Position numbers and translations under genes: made by a program. This document shows, piece by piece, positions 1 through 5,272 of a DNA stretch of 5,272 bases (position 1 is the first letter of the stretch; each line of letters starts with the position of its first letter). Under the pieces are notes generated by a model. That model had not been told where the DNA came from, did not search any database, and was given only the letters and a program-made list of their open reading frames with translations. This DNA is from Gemmatimonadota bacterium (GTDB lineage Bacteria > Gemmatimonadota > Gemmatimonadetes > Gemmatimonadales > GWC2-71-9), in contig JAOUIC010000154.1 of the NCBI GenBank assembly GCA_029884275.1, positions 1 to 5,272 of the forward strand, read 5' to 3'.

Positions 1-2
1 AC

Positions 3-368
3 ATCCGGCGGGGCCCGATGGCCAGCTACGAGACGTTCGGGTTCGGGCTCTGGCTGGTCCTGCGGAAGGAAGACGACGCCCCGATCGGGATCTGCGGATT
101 GCTGAAGCGGGACACCCTGCCGGACGTGGACGTCGGGTTCGCGATTCGTCCGGCGTTCTGGTCCATGGGGTACGCGCTCGAATCGGCGGCGGGAGTACTC
201 GCCTACGGACGGGAGGCGCTGAAGCTGCCTCGGGTGGCGGCCATCGTGCAGGCGGACAACCAGGCGTCCATCCGTCTGCTCGGGAAGCTGGGGCTGCAGT
301 TCGAGCGCCGCCTCGAATGGCCAGGCGACACCGCGGACATTCATCTCTACGCGCGCGACCTGGCCTAG
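3..368 (+). CDS. GNAT family N-acetyltransferase, RimJ/RimL-like (5'-partial)
   Basis: This is the C-terminal two thirds of an acetyl-CoA-dependent N-acetyltransferase of the RimJ/RimL (Acetyltransf_3) type, which acetylates amino groups of proteins or small molecules in the cytoplasm. The frame is open to the left edge (I-R-R-G-P before the ATG at 18), so that ATG is probably internal. The 121 visible residues fall short of the usual 170-180 aa. Visible hallmarks are the beta-strand segment PIGICGLLKR (27-36), the acetyl-CoA pyrophosphate loop with its approach, RPAFWSMGYALES (49-61), and the D-N-x-x-S motif (85-89) followed by LLGKLGL (92-98), typical of the RimJ/RimL branch. The substrate cannot be told from the sequence. 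It ends 48 bases before the DUF2127 gene on the same strand. Family assignment is strong; position 18 as a true start is unlikely. Confidence 0.9.
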   Translation: MRRGPMASYETFGFGLWLVLRKEDDAPIGICGLLKRDTLPDVDVGFAIRPAFWSMGYALESAAGVLAYGREALKLPRVAAIVQADNQASIRLLGKLGLQFERRLEWPGDTADIHLYARDLA

Positions 369-402
369 TCGATAGTGTCCGAGATGATGGTACGGCATGC
401 GC

Positions 403-408
403 AGGGAG
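403..408 (+). promoter_or_regulatory. Ribosome binding site deciding the DUF2127 start
   Basis: AGGGAG lies 8 bases before the ATG at 417. The alternative starts at 375, 384 and 387 have no such purine run at a suitable distance, so this motif favours the 158-aa form over the 172-aa form. Confidence 0.6.
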
Positions 409-416
409 CCGCTCAG

Positions 417-893
417 ATGCAACAGAGGCGGATGGGAATTCGGCTGATCGCCGCGTACGAGGCGGCCAAGGGCGTGCTGGTCCTGGTGGCCGGTACCGGG
501 CTGCTGCTGCTGGTGCACCGGGACGCCCAGGAGCTCGCCGAGCGGCTGGTGGCGCACCTGCACCTCGACCCGGCAAAACGGATTCCGCGTATCTTTCTCC
601 ATCTCGTGACCGAGGTGACCCCGGTGCGGCTCCGGTGGCTGGCCGCGGGGGCCATGGCCTATGCCCTGATGCGCTTGGCCGAGGCCTACGGCCTGTGGCG
701 GGGACGCCGCTGGGCCGAATGGCTGGGCGTCGTGACGGCGGCCGTCTACATCCCGTTCGAGGCTGGCGCGCTGATCCGGCAGCCGGGAGCCGAACCGCTG
801 GTGGCACTCGCGCTGAACCTGATGATCGTCGTGTACCTGGCCCGTGTCCTCCGGGCCGGCGACGACGCGGAACCGCCACCGGTCCGAACCTGA
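417..893 (+). CDS. DUF2127 domain membrane protein
   Basis: This is a 158-aa integral membrane protein of the DUF2127 family, whose function is unknown. It begins with the family-like GIRLIAAYEAAKG (7-19) and a first hydrophobic segment (about 18-33). A polar stretch HRDAQELAERLVAHLHLDP (34-52) follows, then further hydrophobic segments at about 74-92, 103-121 and 127-145. The diagnostic block AYGLWRGRRWAEWLG spans 90-104. The ATG at 417 was chosen because AGGGAG (403-408) lies 8 bases upstream and the family homology starts right after it. In-frame upstream alternatives are GTG 375 (172 aa) and ATG 384 or 387, which lack a comparable Shine-Dalgarno sequence. The C-terminal tail (147-158) is polar and proline-rich. 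It sits 28 bases before the ferritin-like gene, so co-transcription is plausible. Confidence 0.88.
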   Translation: MQQRRMGIRLIAAYEAAKGVLVLVAGTGLLLLVHRDAQELAERLVAHLHLDPAKRIPRIFLHLVTEVTPVRLRWLAAGAMAYALMRLAEAYGLWRGRRWAEWLGVVTAAVYIPFEAGALIRQPGAEPLVALALNLMIVVYLARVLRAGDDAEPPPVRT

Positions 894-921
894 TTCCCGC
901 CCTTCTCCTTGGGAGGCACGG

Positions 922-1353
922 ATGGCCAAGAAGACCCAGGTCCTCATCGACAAGCTGAACGAGGACCTCGCCGGCGAGCTCGGCGCCGTCATTCAATACC
1001 TGACCTACGCCGCCAAGGCGACCGGCCCCTACCGGCCGCAGCTCGCGCAATTCTTCCTGGCCGAGGTGGCCGACGAACAGCTGCACGCCCAGTTCCTCGC
1101 CAACAAGATCGTGGCCCTCGGCGGTGAGCCGACGACGGTGCCGCGCCCGGTGCCCAGGGCGAGCACCAACCGGACGATGCTGCAGGAGGTCCTCAAGGCC
1201 GAGCGGCGCGCCACCGCCGACTACATCACGCGCGCCAAGGAGGCCGAGGCGCTCGGGGAGAAGGGGCTCGCCGTGCAGCTGGAGGACATGGTGCGCGACG
1301 AGAGCGGCCACGCCGAGGAAACCGAGAGAATCCTGCGTGACTGGCCGCTGTAG
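922..1353 (+). CDS. Bacterioferritin-like diiron protein, probably heme-free
   Basis: This is a 143-aa four-helix-bundle ferritin-like protein, expected to bind a diiron centre and to oxidise or store iron in the cytoplasm. All six canonical ligands are visible at bacterioferritin spacing: E19, E52 and H55 (ExxH), E94, E127 and H130 (second ExxH). The context E48-V-A-D-E52-Q-L-H55 matches the bacterioferritin pattern, but the heme-binding Met of E. coli Bfr (Met52) is Q53 here, so heme binding is unlikely. Only 13 residues follow H130, against about 28 in E. coli Bfr. The short fifth helix that lines the four-fold channel is therefore absent, and a standard 24-mer cage is uncertain. The ATG at 922 has GGGAGG (911-916) 5 bases upstream; extending to ATG 844 would add 26 polar residues overlapping the previous gene and is rejected. 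The UPF0178 gene follows after 15 bases. A bacterioferritin-related ferritin-like protein of other function is the alternative. Confidence 0.9.
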   Translation: MAKKTQVLIDKLNEDLAGELGAVIQYLTYAAKATGPYRPQLAQFFLAEVADEQLHAQFLANKIVALGGEPTTVPRPVPRASTNRTMLQEVLKAERRATADYITRAKEAEALGEKGLAVQLEDMVRDESGHAEETERILRDWPL

Positions 1354-1356
1354 GCC

Positions 1357-1363
1357 AGGGAGG
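1357..1363 (+). promoter_or_regulatory. Ribosome binding site supporting a CTG start
   Basis: AGGGAGG sits 5 bases before the CTG at 1369, just after the ferritin-like stop codon. It is one of the strongest Shine-Dalgarno matches in the window and is far too distant (44 bases) to serve the GTG at 1408. It therefore supports initiation at 1369. Confidence 0.7.
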
Positions 1364-1368
1364 ATCCG

Positions 1369-1827
1369 CTGAAGATCTGGATCGACGCCGACGCCGCACC
1401 GCGCGACGTGAAGGAACTGGTGTTCCGGGCGGCCAAGCGGATGGAAGTGGAGACGATCCTGGTCGCGAACCAGCGGCTCCAGACACCGGTCGGCAATCCG
1501 CAGGTGTCCGCGGTCTGGGTGGATGGCGGTCCCGACGTCGCCGACCAGCACATCGTCGATCACGCGGAGGAAGGTGACCTGGTGGTCACCCAGGACATCC
1601 CGCTGGCCGCGTTGCTCGTGCCCAAGGGCATTGTCGTGCTCGACCCGCGCGGGACGGAGCACACCGCCGAGACGATTGGCGAGCGGCTCTCGATTCGGGA
1701 CTTTATGGAACAGGCTCGGACGGCGGGGATCGTCACCGGGGGTCCTCCGCCCTTCGATGCGCGCGCGAAGCAGGCGTTCGCCTCGGCGCTGGACCGGGCG
1801 CTGACCCGGCTGCGGGCCCGGCCCTGA
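1369..1827 (+). CDS. UPF0178/DUF188 (YaiI/YqxD) family protein, inferred CTG start
   Basis: This is a 152-aa member of the UPF0178 (YaiI/YqxD, DUF188) family, a PIN-like fold of unproven function, perhaps a nuclease. The family N-terminus (M-x-I-W-V-D-A-D-A-C-P) is matched by K-I-W-I-D-A-D-A-A-P (2-11), which lies upstream of every ATG, GTG or TTG in the frame. The only suitable initiator is CTG 1369, giving the usual family length of about 150 aa. Starting at GTG 1408 would delete acidic residues D6 and D8. Other conserved blocks are VANQ (32-35), DVAD (56-59), GDLVVTQDIPLAA (69-81), the segment around NPRG seen here as DPRG (92-95), RLSIRDFM (106-113) and TGGP (123-126). Family Cys is Ala at position 10. 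The gene follows the ferritin-like stop by 15 bases and precedes the dehydrogenase by 14. Family call is very secure; the start codon is inferred. Confidence 0.92.
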   Translation: MKIWIDADAAPRDVKELVFRAAKRMEVETILVANQRLQTPVGNPQVSAVWVDGGPDVADQHIVDHAEEGDLVVTQDIPLAALLVPKGIVVLDPRGTEHTAETIGERLSIRDFMEQARTAGIVTGGPPPFDARAKQAFASALDRALTRLRARP

Positions 1828-1831
1828 ACCG

Positions 1832-1837
1832 AGGAGG
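1832..1837 (+). promoter_or_regulatory. Ribosome binding site of the dehydrogenase gene
   Basis: A perfect AGGAGG lies 4 bases before the ATG at 1842, within the short gap after the UPF0178 stop codon. It indicates independent and probably efficient initiation of this cistron. Confidence 0.7.
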
Positions 1838-1841
1838 CACC

Positions 1842-2588
1842 ATGCAGGGGCAGGTGGTGGTGATCACGGGCGCGAGCGGCGGCATCGGCGCCGCCGTGGC
1901 CGAAAGGGCCGCCGGTCGCGGCGCGACGGTGGTCCTGGTGGCGCGCCGCGCCGCGCCGCTCCAGGCGGTGGCGGCACGCTGCGGGGCAACGGCCCTGCCC
2001 ATCGTGGCGGACGTGACCCGGCGCGAGGAGGTCCGGCGGATCGTCGCGGAAACGCTGGATCGCTTCGGCAGGCTGGATGTGTGGATCAACAACGTCGGCC
2101 AGGGCATCACGCGCGCACCCACGGCGCTCACCGATGCCGACATCGATGACATGGTGCTGGTGAACGTGAAATCGGCCCTCTATGGGATGCAGGAGGTGCT
2201 GCCGCACTTCAAGGAGCGCGGCACCGGACAGGTCATCAACGTCTCCTCGATGCTCGGGCGCGTGCCCTTTGCCGTGATCCGTTCCGCCTACTGCGGGGCG
2301 AAACACTTCCTCAACGCGCTGACGGCCACCTTCCGGGCCGAGGTCCAGGCGACGCACCCGGACATCCAGTTCACGCTCGTCTCTCCCGGGGTCGTGCGAA
2401 CGGACTTCGGCCTGAACGCCCGCCACGGGGGGCCCGACTCACGCTCCTTTCCCGAGTCGCAGAGCGCCGAGGAGGTGGCCGAGGTGATCGTGGACGTGAT
2501 CGAGTCGCGGCGACTGGACGTCTACACCCGGTCGGGATCGCAGGCCCGCGTCGTCGGCTACTATCAGGACCTCGGGGAGGATCCTTGA
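1842..2588 (+). CDS. Short-chain dehydrogenase/reductase (SDR), NADP(H)-type
   Basis: This is a 248-aa classical SDR with a Rossmann fold, expected to oxidise or reduce a hydroxyl/carbonyl group with a nicotinamide cofactor in the cytoplasm. The cofactor loop is T9-G-A-S-G-G-I-G16. A basic pair R35-R36 after the second strand suggests NADP(H) preference, and D57-V58 is the adenine-binding pair. The usual NNAG is N83-N-V-G86. The catalytic set is N108, S135 or S136, Y150 and K154 (Y-C-G-A-K), with one extra residue between Ser and Tyr compared with the common spacing. SPGVVRTDF (181-189) is the typical post-catalytic motif. The substrate is not readable. The ATG at 1842 follows AGGAGG and places the glycine motif at the normal position. 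Its stop overlaps the next start by 4 bases, suggesting translational coupling. Confidence 0.93.
   Translation: MQGQVVVITGASGGIGAAVAERAAGRGATVVLVARRAAPLQAVAARCGATALPIVADVTRREEVRRIVAETLDRFGRLDVWINNVGQGITRAPTALTDADIDDMVLVNVKSALYGMQEVLPHFKERGTGQVINVSSMLGRVPFAVIRSAYCGAKHFLNALTATFRAEVQATHPDIQFTLVSPGVVRTDFGLNARHGGPDSRSFPESQSAEEVAEVIVDVIESRRLDVYTRSGSQARVVGYYQDLGEDP
2574..2580 (+). promoter_or_regulatory. Ribosome binding site supporting a TTG start
   Basis: GGGGAGG lies inside the 3' end of the dehydrogenase gene, 4 bases before the TTG at 2585. It supports TTG initiation and places the start exactly at the beginning of a complete lipoprotein signal peptide. Confidence 0.65.
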
Positions 2589-3061
2589 GGGTTCCGCTGA
2601 AGGAACTGCGCCGGGTCGGCCCGGTGGTGATGCTCGCGGCGATCACCGCCTGCCATCCATCGCGGGGCGGCTCGGCGGCCTCCGGGGCCATCCGAATCAG
2701 TCATGCCGTCGTGCCGGCGTCCCCGTCACCGACCGACGCCTCGGCGTTCATGCTCATCGAGAACCAGGGAGCGGCTCCCGATTCACTGACCGGCGTCAGC
2801 TCGCCGGACGCGGAGACGGTCATGCTCCACGAGATGGTCGACAATCGGATGGAGATGGCGGAGGGGCTGGCGATACCAGCAGGCGCGTCCGTGCTGCTGG
2901 CACCTGGCGGCTATCACCTCATGCTGCACGGCCTGGCCCGCCCGGCCGCGGCAGGAGATACGATCACCTTGCAGGTACACTTTGCGCAGGCGGGGGAACT
3001 GGTAGTCCGCGCACCCGTCCTGCGGTACACCGATGCGGTCGATGAAGTCTCCCCTCCCTAA
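2585..3061 (+). CDS. PCu(A)C-family copper-binding lipoprotein
   Basis: This 158-aa protein belongs to the PCu(A)C (DUF461) family of exported copper chaperones, which typically deliver Cu(I) to the CuA or CuB site of cytochrome oxidase. The TTG start gives a basic N-terminus, a hydrophobic core (about 11-20) and a lipobox I-T-A-C with C23 as the predicted lipidated residue, so the protein should be membrane-anchored outside the cytoplasm. The domain spans about 36-147. Candidate copper ligands are H82, M89 (or M91), H111 and M113, within LHEMV (81-85) and PGGYHLML (107-114). M89-x21-H-x-M matches the family motif, but H82 to M89 has 6 intervening residues, fewer than the usual 10, and the Met that commonly follows the His is E83. 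IPAG (97-100) is also typical. No cytochrome oxidase gene is nearby in this window. Family call is strong; copper binding is inferred. Confidence 0.9.
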   Translation: MRVPLKELRRVGPVVMLAAITACHPSRGGSAASGAIRISHAVVPASPSPTDASAFMLIENQGAAPDSLTGVSSPDAETVMLHEMVDNRMEMAEGLAIPAGASVLLAPGGYHLMLHGLARPAAAGDTITLQVHFAQAGELVVRAPVLRYTDAVDEVSPP

Positions 3062-3069
3062 CCCCAGCC

Positions 3070-3073
3070 GGAG
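3070..3073 (+). promoter_or_regulatory. Ribosome binding site deciding the transporter start
   Basis: GGAG lies 7 bases before the GTG at 3081. The in-frame ATGs at 3033 and 3042 lie inside the copper-protein gene and have no purine-rich motif before them, so the GTG is favoured. The motif is modest in length. Confidence 0.5.
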
Positions 3074-3080
3074 TGTCCCC

Positions 3081-4064
3081 GTGACCACGACTGACATCTC
3101 TCCGTTGCTCCGCAATGTGCTCCTCGCGGCCGGCCTTGTCATCATCGCCGCGGGCATGCACGCCGCGGCCACCACCGTCAACCTGGTCCTGGTCTCGCTG
3201 CTGCTGGCCATCAGCATCTCGCCGATCACCTCGATGCTGCAGCGCCGCGGCCTGAAGCATGGCGCGGCTGTGCTGCTCACGATCGTCGGGAGCATGATCG
3301 GCGGCGTGCTGATTCTCTGGACGCTCGGCGGAGCGCTCCAGGGCATGAAGGAGAAACTCCCCGCCTACCAGGCGTCCCTGGGCGGCTTGATTGACGGCGT
3401 GGACGCTCAGCTGACGGCTCGCGGGATCGACATCCACGAGATGGTCAAGCCAGACGCCGAGCAGGTGATCGGGATCGCCCAGGCCGTGGTGGGTGGCGCC
3501 CTCCAGGCCCTGGGCTACGGATTCTTTGCCCTGATCCTGATCGCCCTCATCCTGATCGAGCTGCCGGACCGACCGGACGACTACCTCCCGACCGGTACGG
3601 CTCGCGACCGGTTCGACGCCGTCGGCGCGAGCGTCCGCCAGTTCGTGGGCCTGACGGGACTCATCGGGGGAGGCCAGGCGGTGGCGAGCCTCGTGATCAT
3701 GCTGGCGGTCGGCACCGACTTCCCGGTGGTCTGGGGCGTGCTGTTCTTCCTGCTCAGCTTCGTGCCCTTCGGCTTCGCCATCGGGATCATCCCGCCACTG
3801 GTGGTGACCCTGCTGGAGCACGGCGTCAACCGCGCGGTCATCCTGGTGGTCGTGTTGCTGCTGGCGAACGTGATCGCGGACAACGTGATCAAGCCGAAGA
3901 TGATGGGGAAGGGGCTCGGCCTCTCCCCCCTCGTCATCGTCCTGGCCCTGATGCTCTGGTCCTTCATCCTCGGCCCGGTGGGCGCCATCATGGCCGTCCC
4001 GCTCACCATCGCGATCGCCATGCTGGTGCCGGGCCTGCCCGGGGGCGTTCCCGCGGCCGAATGA
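3081..4064 (+). CDS. AI-2E family transporter (PerM/YdiK-like)
   Basis: This is a 327-aa polytopic inner-membrane protein of the AI-2E transporter (PerM/UPF0118) family, whose members export autoinducer-2 or other solutes or act as Na+/H+ antiporters. The substrate here is unknown. Predicted membrane segments are about 11-26, 31-49, 61-84, 138-161, 190-211, 215-234, 236-268 (containing more than one hydrophobic stretch) and 282-316. A soluble loop of about 50 residues (86-137) follows the third, as in the family. The diagnostic C-terminal block has DNVIKPKMMG (267-276), GLSPLVIVLALM (280-291) and GPVGAIMAVPL (298-308). The GTG at 3081 is preferred for its upstream GGAG; starts at ATG 3033 (343 aa, overlapping the copper gene by 29 bases) or ATG 3042 remain possible. 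It is the last gene of the plus-strand run and is followed by a hairpin. Confidence 0.92.
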   Translation: MTTTDISPLLRNVLLAAGLVIIAAGMHAAATTVNLVLVSLLLAISISPITSMLQRRGLKHGAAVLLTIVGSMIGGVLILWTLGGALQGMKEKLPAYQASLGGLIDGVDAQLTARGIDIHEMVKPDAEQVIGIAQAVVGGALQALGYGFFALILIALILIELPDRPDDYLPTGTARDRFDAVGASVRQFVGLTGLIGGGQAVASLVIMLAVGTDFPVVWGVLFFLLSFVPFGFAIGIIPPLVVTLLEHGVNRAVILVVVLLLANVIADNVIKPKMMGKGLGLSPLVIVLALMLWSFILGPVGAIMAVPLTIAIAMLVPGLPGGVPAAE

Positions 4065-4073
4065 CGGTCCCGG

Positions 4074-4104
4074 CGCGCCATCTCCCGCGAGCGGAGATGG
4101 CGCG
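4074..4104. terminator. Hairpin between convergent genes, putative bidirectional terminator
   Basis: A perfect 12-bp inverted repeat has its left arm at 4074-4085 (CGCGCCATCTCC), a 7-base loop at 4086-4092 and its right arm at 4093-4104 (GGAGATGGCGCG). It lies 9 bases after the transporter stop and 24 bases before the end of the minus-strand gene, the only gap between the converging genes. Position and symmetry fit a terminator for both transcripts. There is no T-run on either side, so it is not a classic intrinsic terminator. It may act as an I-shaped hairpin or as a 3'-end stabiliser. Confidence 0.6.
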
Positions 4105-4128
4105 GCGGGTCACCGGTCTGCCTTCCCG

Positions 4129-5271
4129 TCAATCGTCGTCCTGCTCCAGGTCCTCGTCGTGGCGGCCATGCTCGTCCGCGCCGGGGACCCTCACCCGGAG
4201 GATCTCGCCCGGCTGCGGGGGCCCGAACCCCTTGTTGGAGATATAGAGATTCCCGTCCGGTCCGAAGCGCAGGCCGGTCGGCAGGAACAGCCCGTCGACC
4301 ACCACCTCACGATGGCCCTGCCGGTCCAGACGGACCACCCGCCCGGTGCCGGGCGTCGGGAATCCGGCGACGGACGAGGTCTCGAGCACGTAGAGCCGGC
4401 CACGCCGGTCGAAGTCGAGCCCGAGGACGGCGCTGAATCCCCCGGCCACGACCCGCACGTTACCGCTCCGTGAGACCCGCAGGATGTTCAGGGCACCCGG
4501 CGTGATCGGGAACATGCCCAGGCTGCTGACGTACAGCGCCCCGCGCCGCTCGGCGACGACCGTCGGGACGATGTGCCCCTGGGTCGCCGAGATGTCGGCG
4601 ATCCGCTCGACCGCGCCACTCCGCGGATCCACCCGCACCACCTCGCCGTGATTGGGCTCGACCGCGATCAGCTCGCCCTGAGAAGGAATCATCCCGTACC
4701 ACGACCCGTCCGGCTCGAAATCCGGCGCAAAGGGGTTGGCGACGGGATTGGAGGCCTGATAGGCGCTCAGGTCAGAAATGACGTTCCACGAACCTCCGGC
4801 GAACACCCGGGCGACCCCGGCCGGCACGTTGGCCGAGCCGTGCGAGCAGCCGCCGCCCGAGACCAGCGCGTAGAGCCGGTCCCCCAGCCAGGCAACATCG
4901 GCGACGCCGATCACATCCCCGAATCCATTGACGCCGGACGGGAAGCCATCCGCCACCGTGGTCCGGTTGCCGTGGCGGTCGAGGCGCGACACCCGGCCGG
5001 TGGGACCGTTCCTGTAGGGACCGATCGGGGCTCCGACCTGGGCGCATTGAGCCTCCGTGGTGCTCGTGGTGCCGGCCGAGCCCGCCTCGGCCACATACAA
5101 CTCGCCGCGCGGACCGAACGCCAGGCCGCGTGGGAACTGCAACCCGGTGGCGAAGACCTCCACCGTGGGTGGCTGTCCGACCGAGGCCTGGATGGCCGCC
5201 TGTGCGTCCGGGGCCAGGGCGTCGGTGGGGTCGTCGGGGCTGCAGGCCGCGAGCAGGAAGGCCGCACCGAG
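4129..5271 (-). CDS. ScyD/ScyE-like beta-propeller lipoprotein (5'-partial)
   Basis: This is an exported protein of the ScyD/ScyE family, a six-bladed, NHL-like beta-propeller group first named from cyanobacterial scytonemin clusters. No other scytonemin gene is visible, so a specific function is not claimed. The frame stays open to the right edge. The 380 visible residues begin with a hydrophobic stretch and lipobox L-L-A-A-C (Cys at visible residue 10), then a polar, Pro/Asp-rich linker (11-36) before the domain. The GTG at 5163 is thus internal, and the true start lies beyond 5272. Propeller strands recur as G-L-x-F-x-x-G-L-x-F-G-P-x-G-x-L-Y-V-type units, for example FPRGLAFGPRGELYVAEAG near the start, VLGLDFDRRGRLYVLE in the middle and PTGLRFGPDGNLYISNKG near the end. 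Two domain cysteines (in EAQCAQ and GGGCSHG) could form a disulfide. The protein ends in an acidic, His-containing tail. Confidence 0.88.
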   Translation of the reverse strand, partial: LGAAFLLAACSPDDPTDALAPDAQAAIQASVGQPPTVEVFATGLQFPRGLAFGPRGELYVAEAGSAGTTSTTEAQCAQVGAPIGPYRNGPTGRVSRLDRHGNRTTVADGFPSGVNGFGDVIGVADVAWLGDRLYALVSGGGCSHGSANVPAGVARVFAGGSWNVISDLSAYQASNPVANPFAPDFEPDGSWYGMIPSQGELIAVEPNHGEVVRVDPRSGAVERIADISATQGHIVPTVVAERRGALYVSSLGMFPITPGALNILRVSRSGNVRVVAGGFSAVLGLDFDRRGRLYVLETSSVAGFPTPGTGRVVRLDRQGHREVVVDGLFLPTGLRFGPDGNLYISNKGFGPPQPGEILRVRVPGADEHGRHDEDLEQDDD

Positions 5272-5272
5272 A

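Noticed and set aside
844..921. N-terminal extension of the ferritin-like protein from ATG 844
   Set aside because: It would overlap the DUF2127 gene, adds unconserved polar residues, and ignores the GGGAGG directly before ATG 922.
317..958. Plus-strand frame of 213 codons overlapping the DUF2127 gene
   Set aside because: Arg/Gly/Pro/Ala-rich shadow of the DUF2127 and ferritin-like genes in another frame, with no family resemblance.
1573..1590. Inverted repeat GGTGACC-TGGT-GGTCACC
   Set aside because: It lies inside the conserved GDLVVTQD segment of UPF0178 and is explained by the codons for those residues; no regulatory role is supported.
1560..2426. Long minus-strand open frame (288 codons) opposite UPF0178 and the dehydrogenase
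   Set aside because: It lies antisense to two well-supported genes, its product is rich in Arg, Gly, His and Asp with no recognisable domain, and long antisense frames are expected in GC-rich coding DNA.
2964..3821. Long minus-strand open frame (285 codons) opposite the transporter
   Set aside because: The product is a low-complexity His/Asp/Gln/Arg-rich sequence that mirrors hydrophobic codons of the transporter on the other strand; no domain or ribosome binding site supports it.
3081..4064. Quorum-sensing exporter role based on the AI-2E name
   Set aside because: The family name covers transporters with varied substrates, and no luxS or lsr gene is in the window.
4129..5271. Scytonemin biosynthesis locus
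   Set aside because: Only the ScyD/ScyE-like propeller is present; no ScyA, ScyB, ScyC or aromatic amino acid biosynthesis gene is visible, and the family is widespread outside cyanobacteria.

Overview
The window is a GC-rich bacterial stretch, by eye about two thirds G+C, packed with protein genes and very little non-coding DNA. Purine-rich Shine-Dalgarno sequences lie 4 to 8 bases before most starts. Non-ATG starts (CTG, TTG, GTG) occur in three of the seven genes. Two products carry lipoprotein signal peptides. This suits a high-GC, probably diderm soil or water bacterium such as a member of Gemmatimonadota or Acidobacteriota, but that placement is a guess from style and gene content. I see no rRNA, tRNA, CRISPR array, insertion sequence or phage gene.

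Layout. On the plus strand: the 3' part of a RimJ/RimL-like GNAT acetyltransferase (3-368, cut by the left edge); a DUF2127 membrane protein (417-893); a bacterioferritin-like diiron protein (922-1353); a UPF0178/YaiI-family PIN-like protein that appears to start at a CTG codon (1369-1827); a short-chain dehydrogenase (1842-2588); a PCu(A)C-type copper-binding lipoprotein starting at TTG (2585-3061); and an AI-2E/PerM-family transporter most likely starting at GTG (3081-4064). A 12-bp hairpin lies in the 64-base gap at 4065-4128. Converging from the minus strand is a ScyD/ScyE-like beta-propeller lipoprotein (5271-4129, cut by the right edge).

The six plus-strand genes from 417 or earlier to 4064 are separated by 48, 28, 15 and 14 bases, then a 4-base overlap, then 19 bases, so they could be one transcript. 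The functions do not form a recognised pathway. The ferritin-like protein (iron) and the PCu(A)C lipoprotein (copper) suggest metal handling, but the other members look like a loose housekeeping or stress group. No novel multi-gene system is evident. The observations most worth checking are the CTG start, the heme-ligand loss and missing C-terminal helix of the ferritin-like protein, and the shortened metal-site loop of the copper protein.
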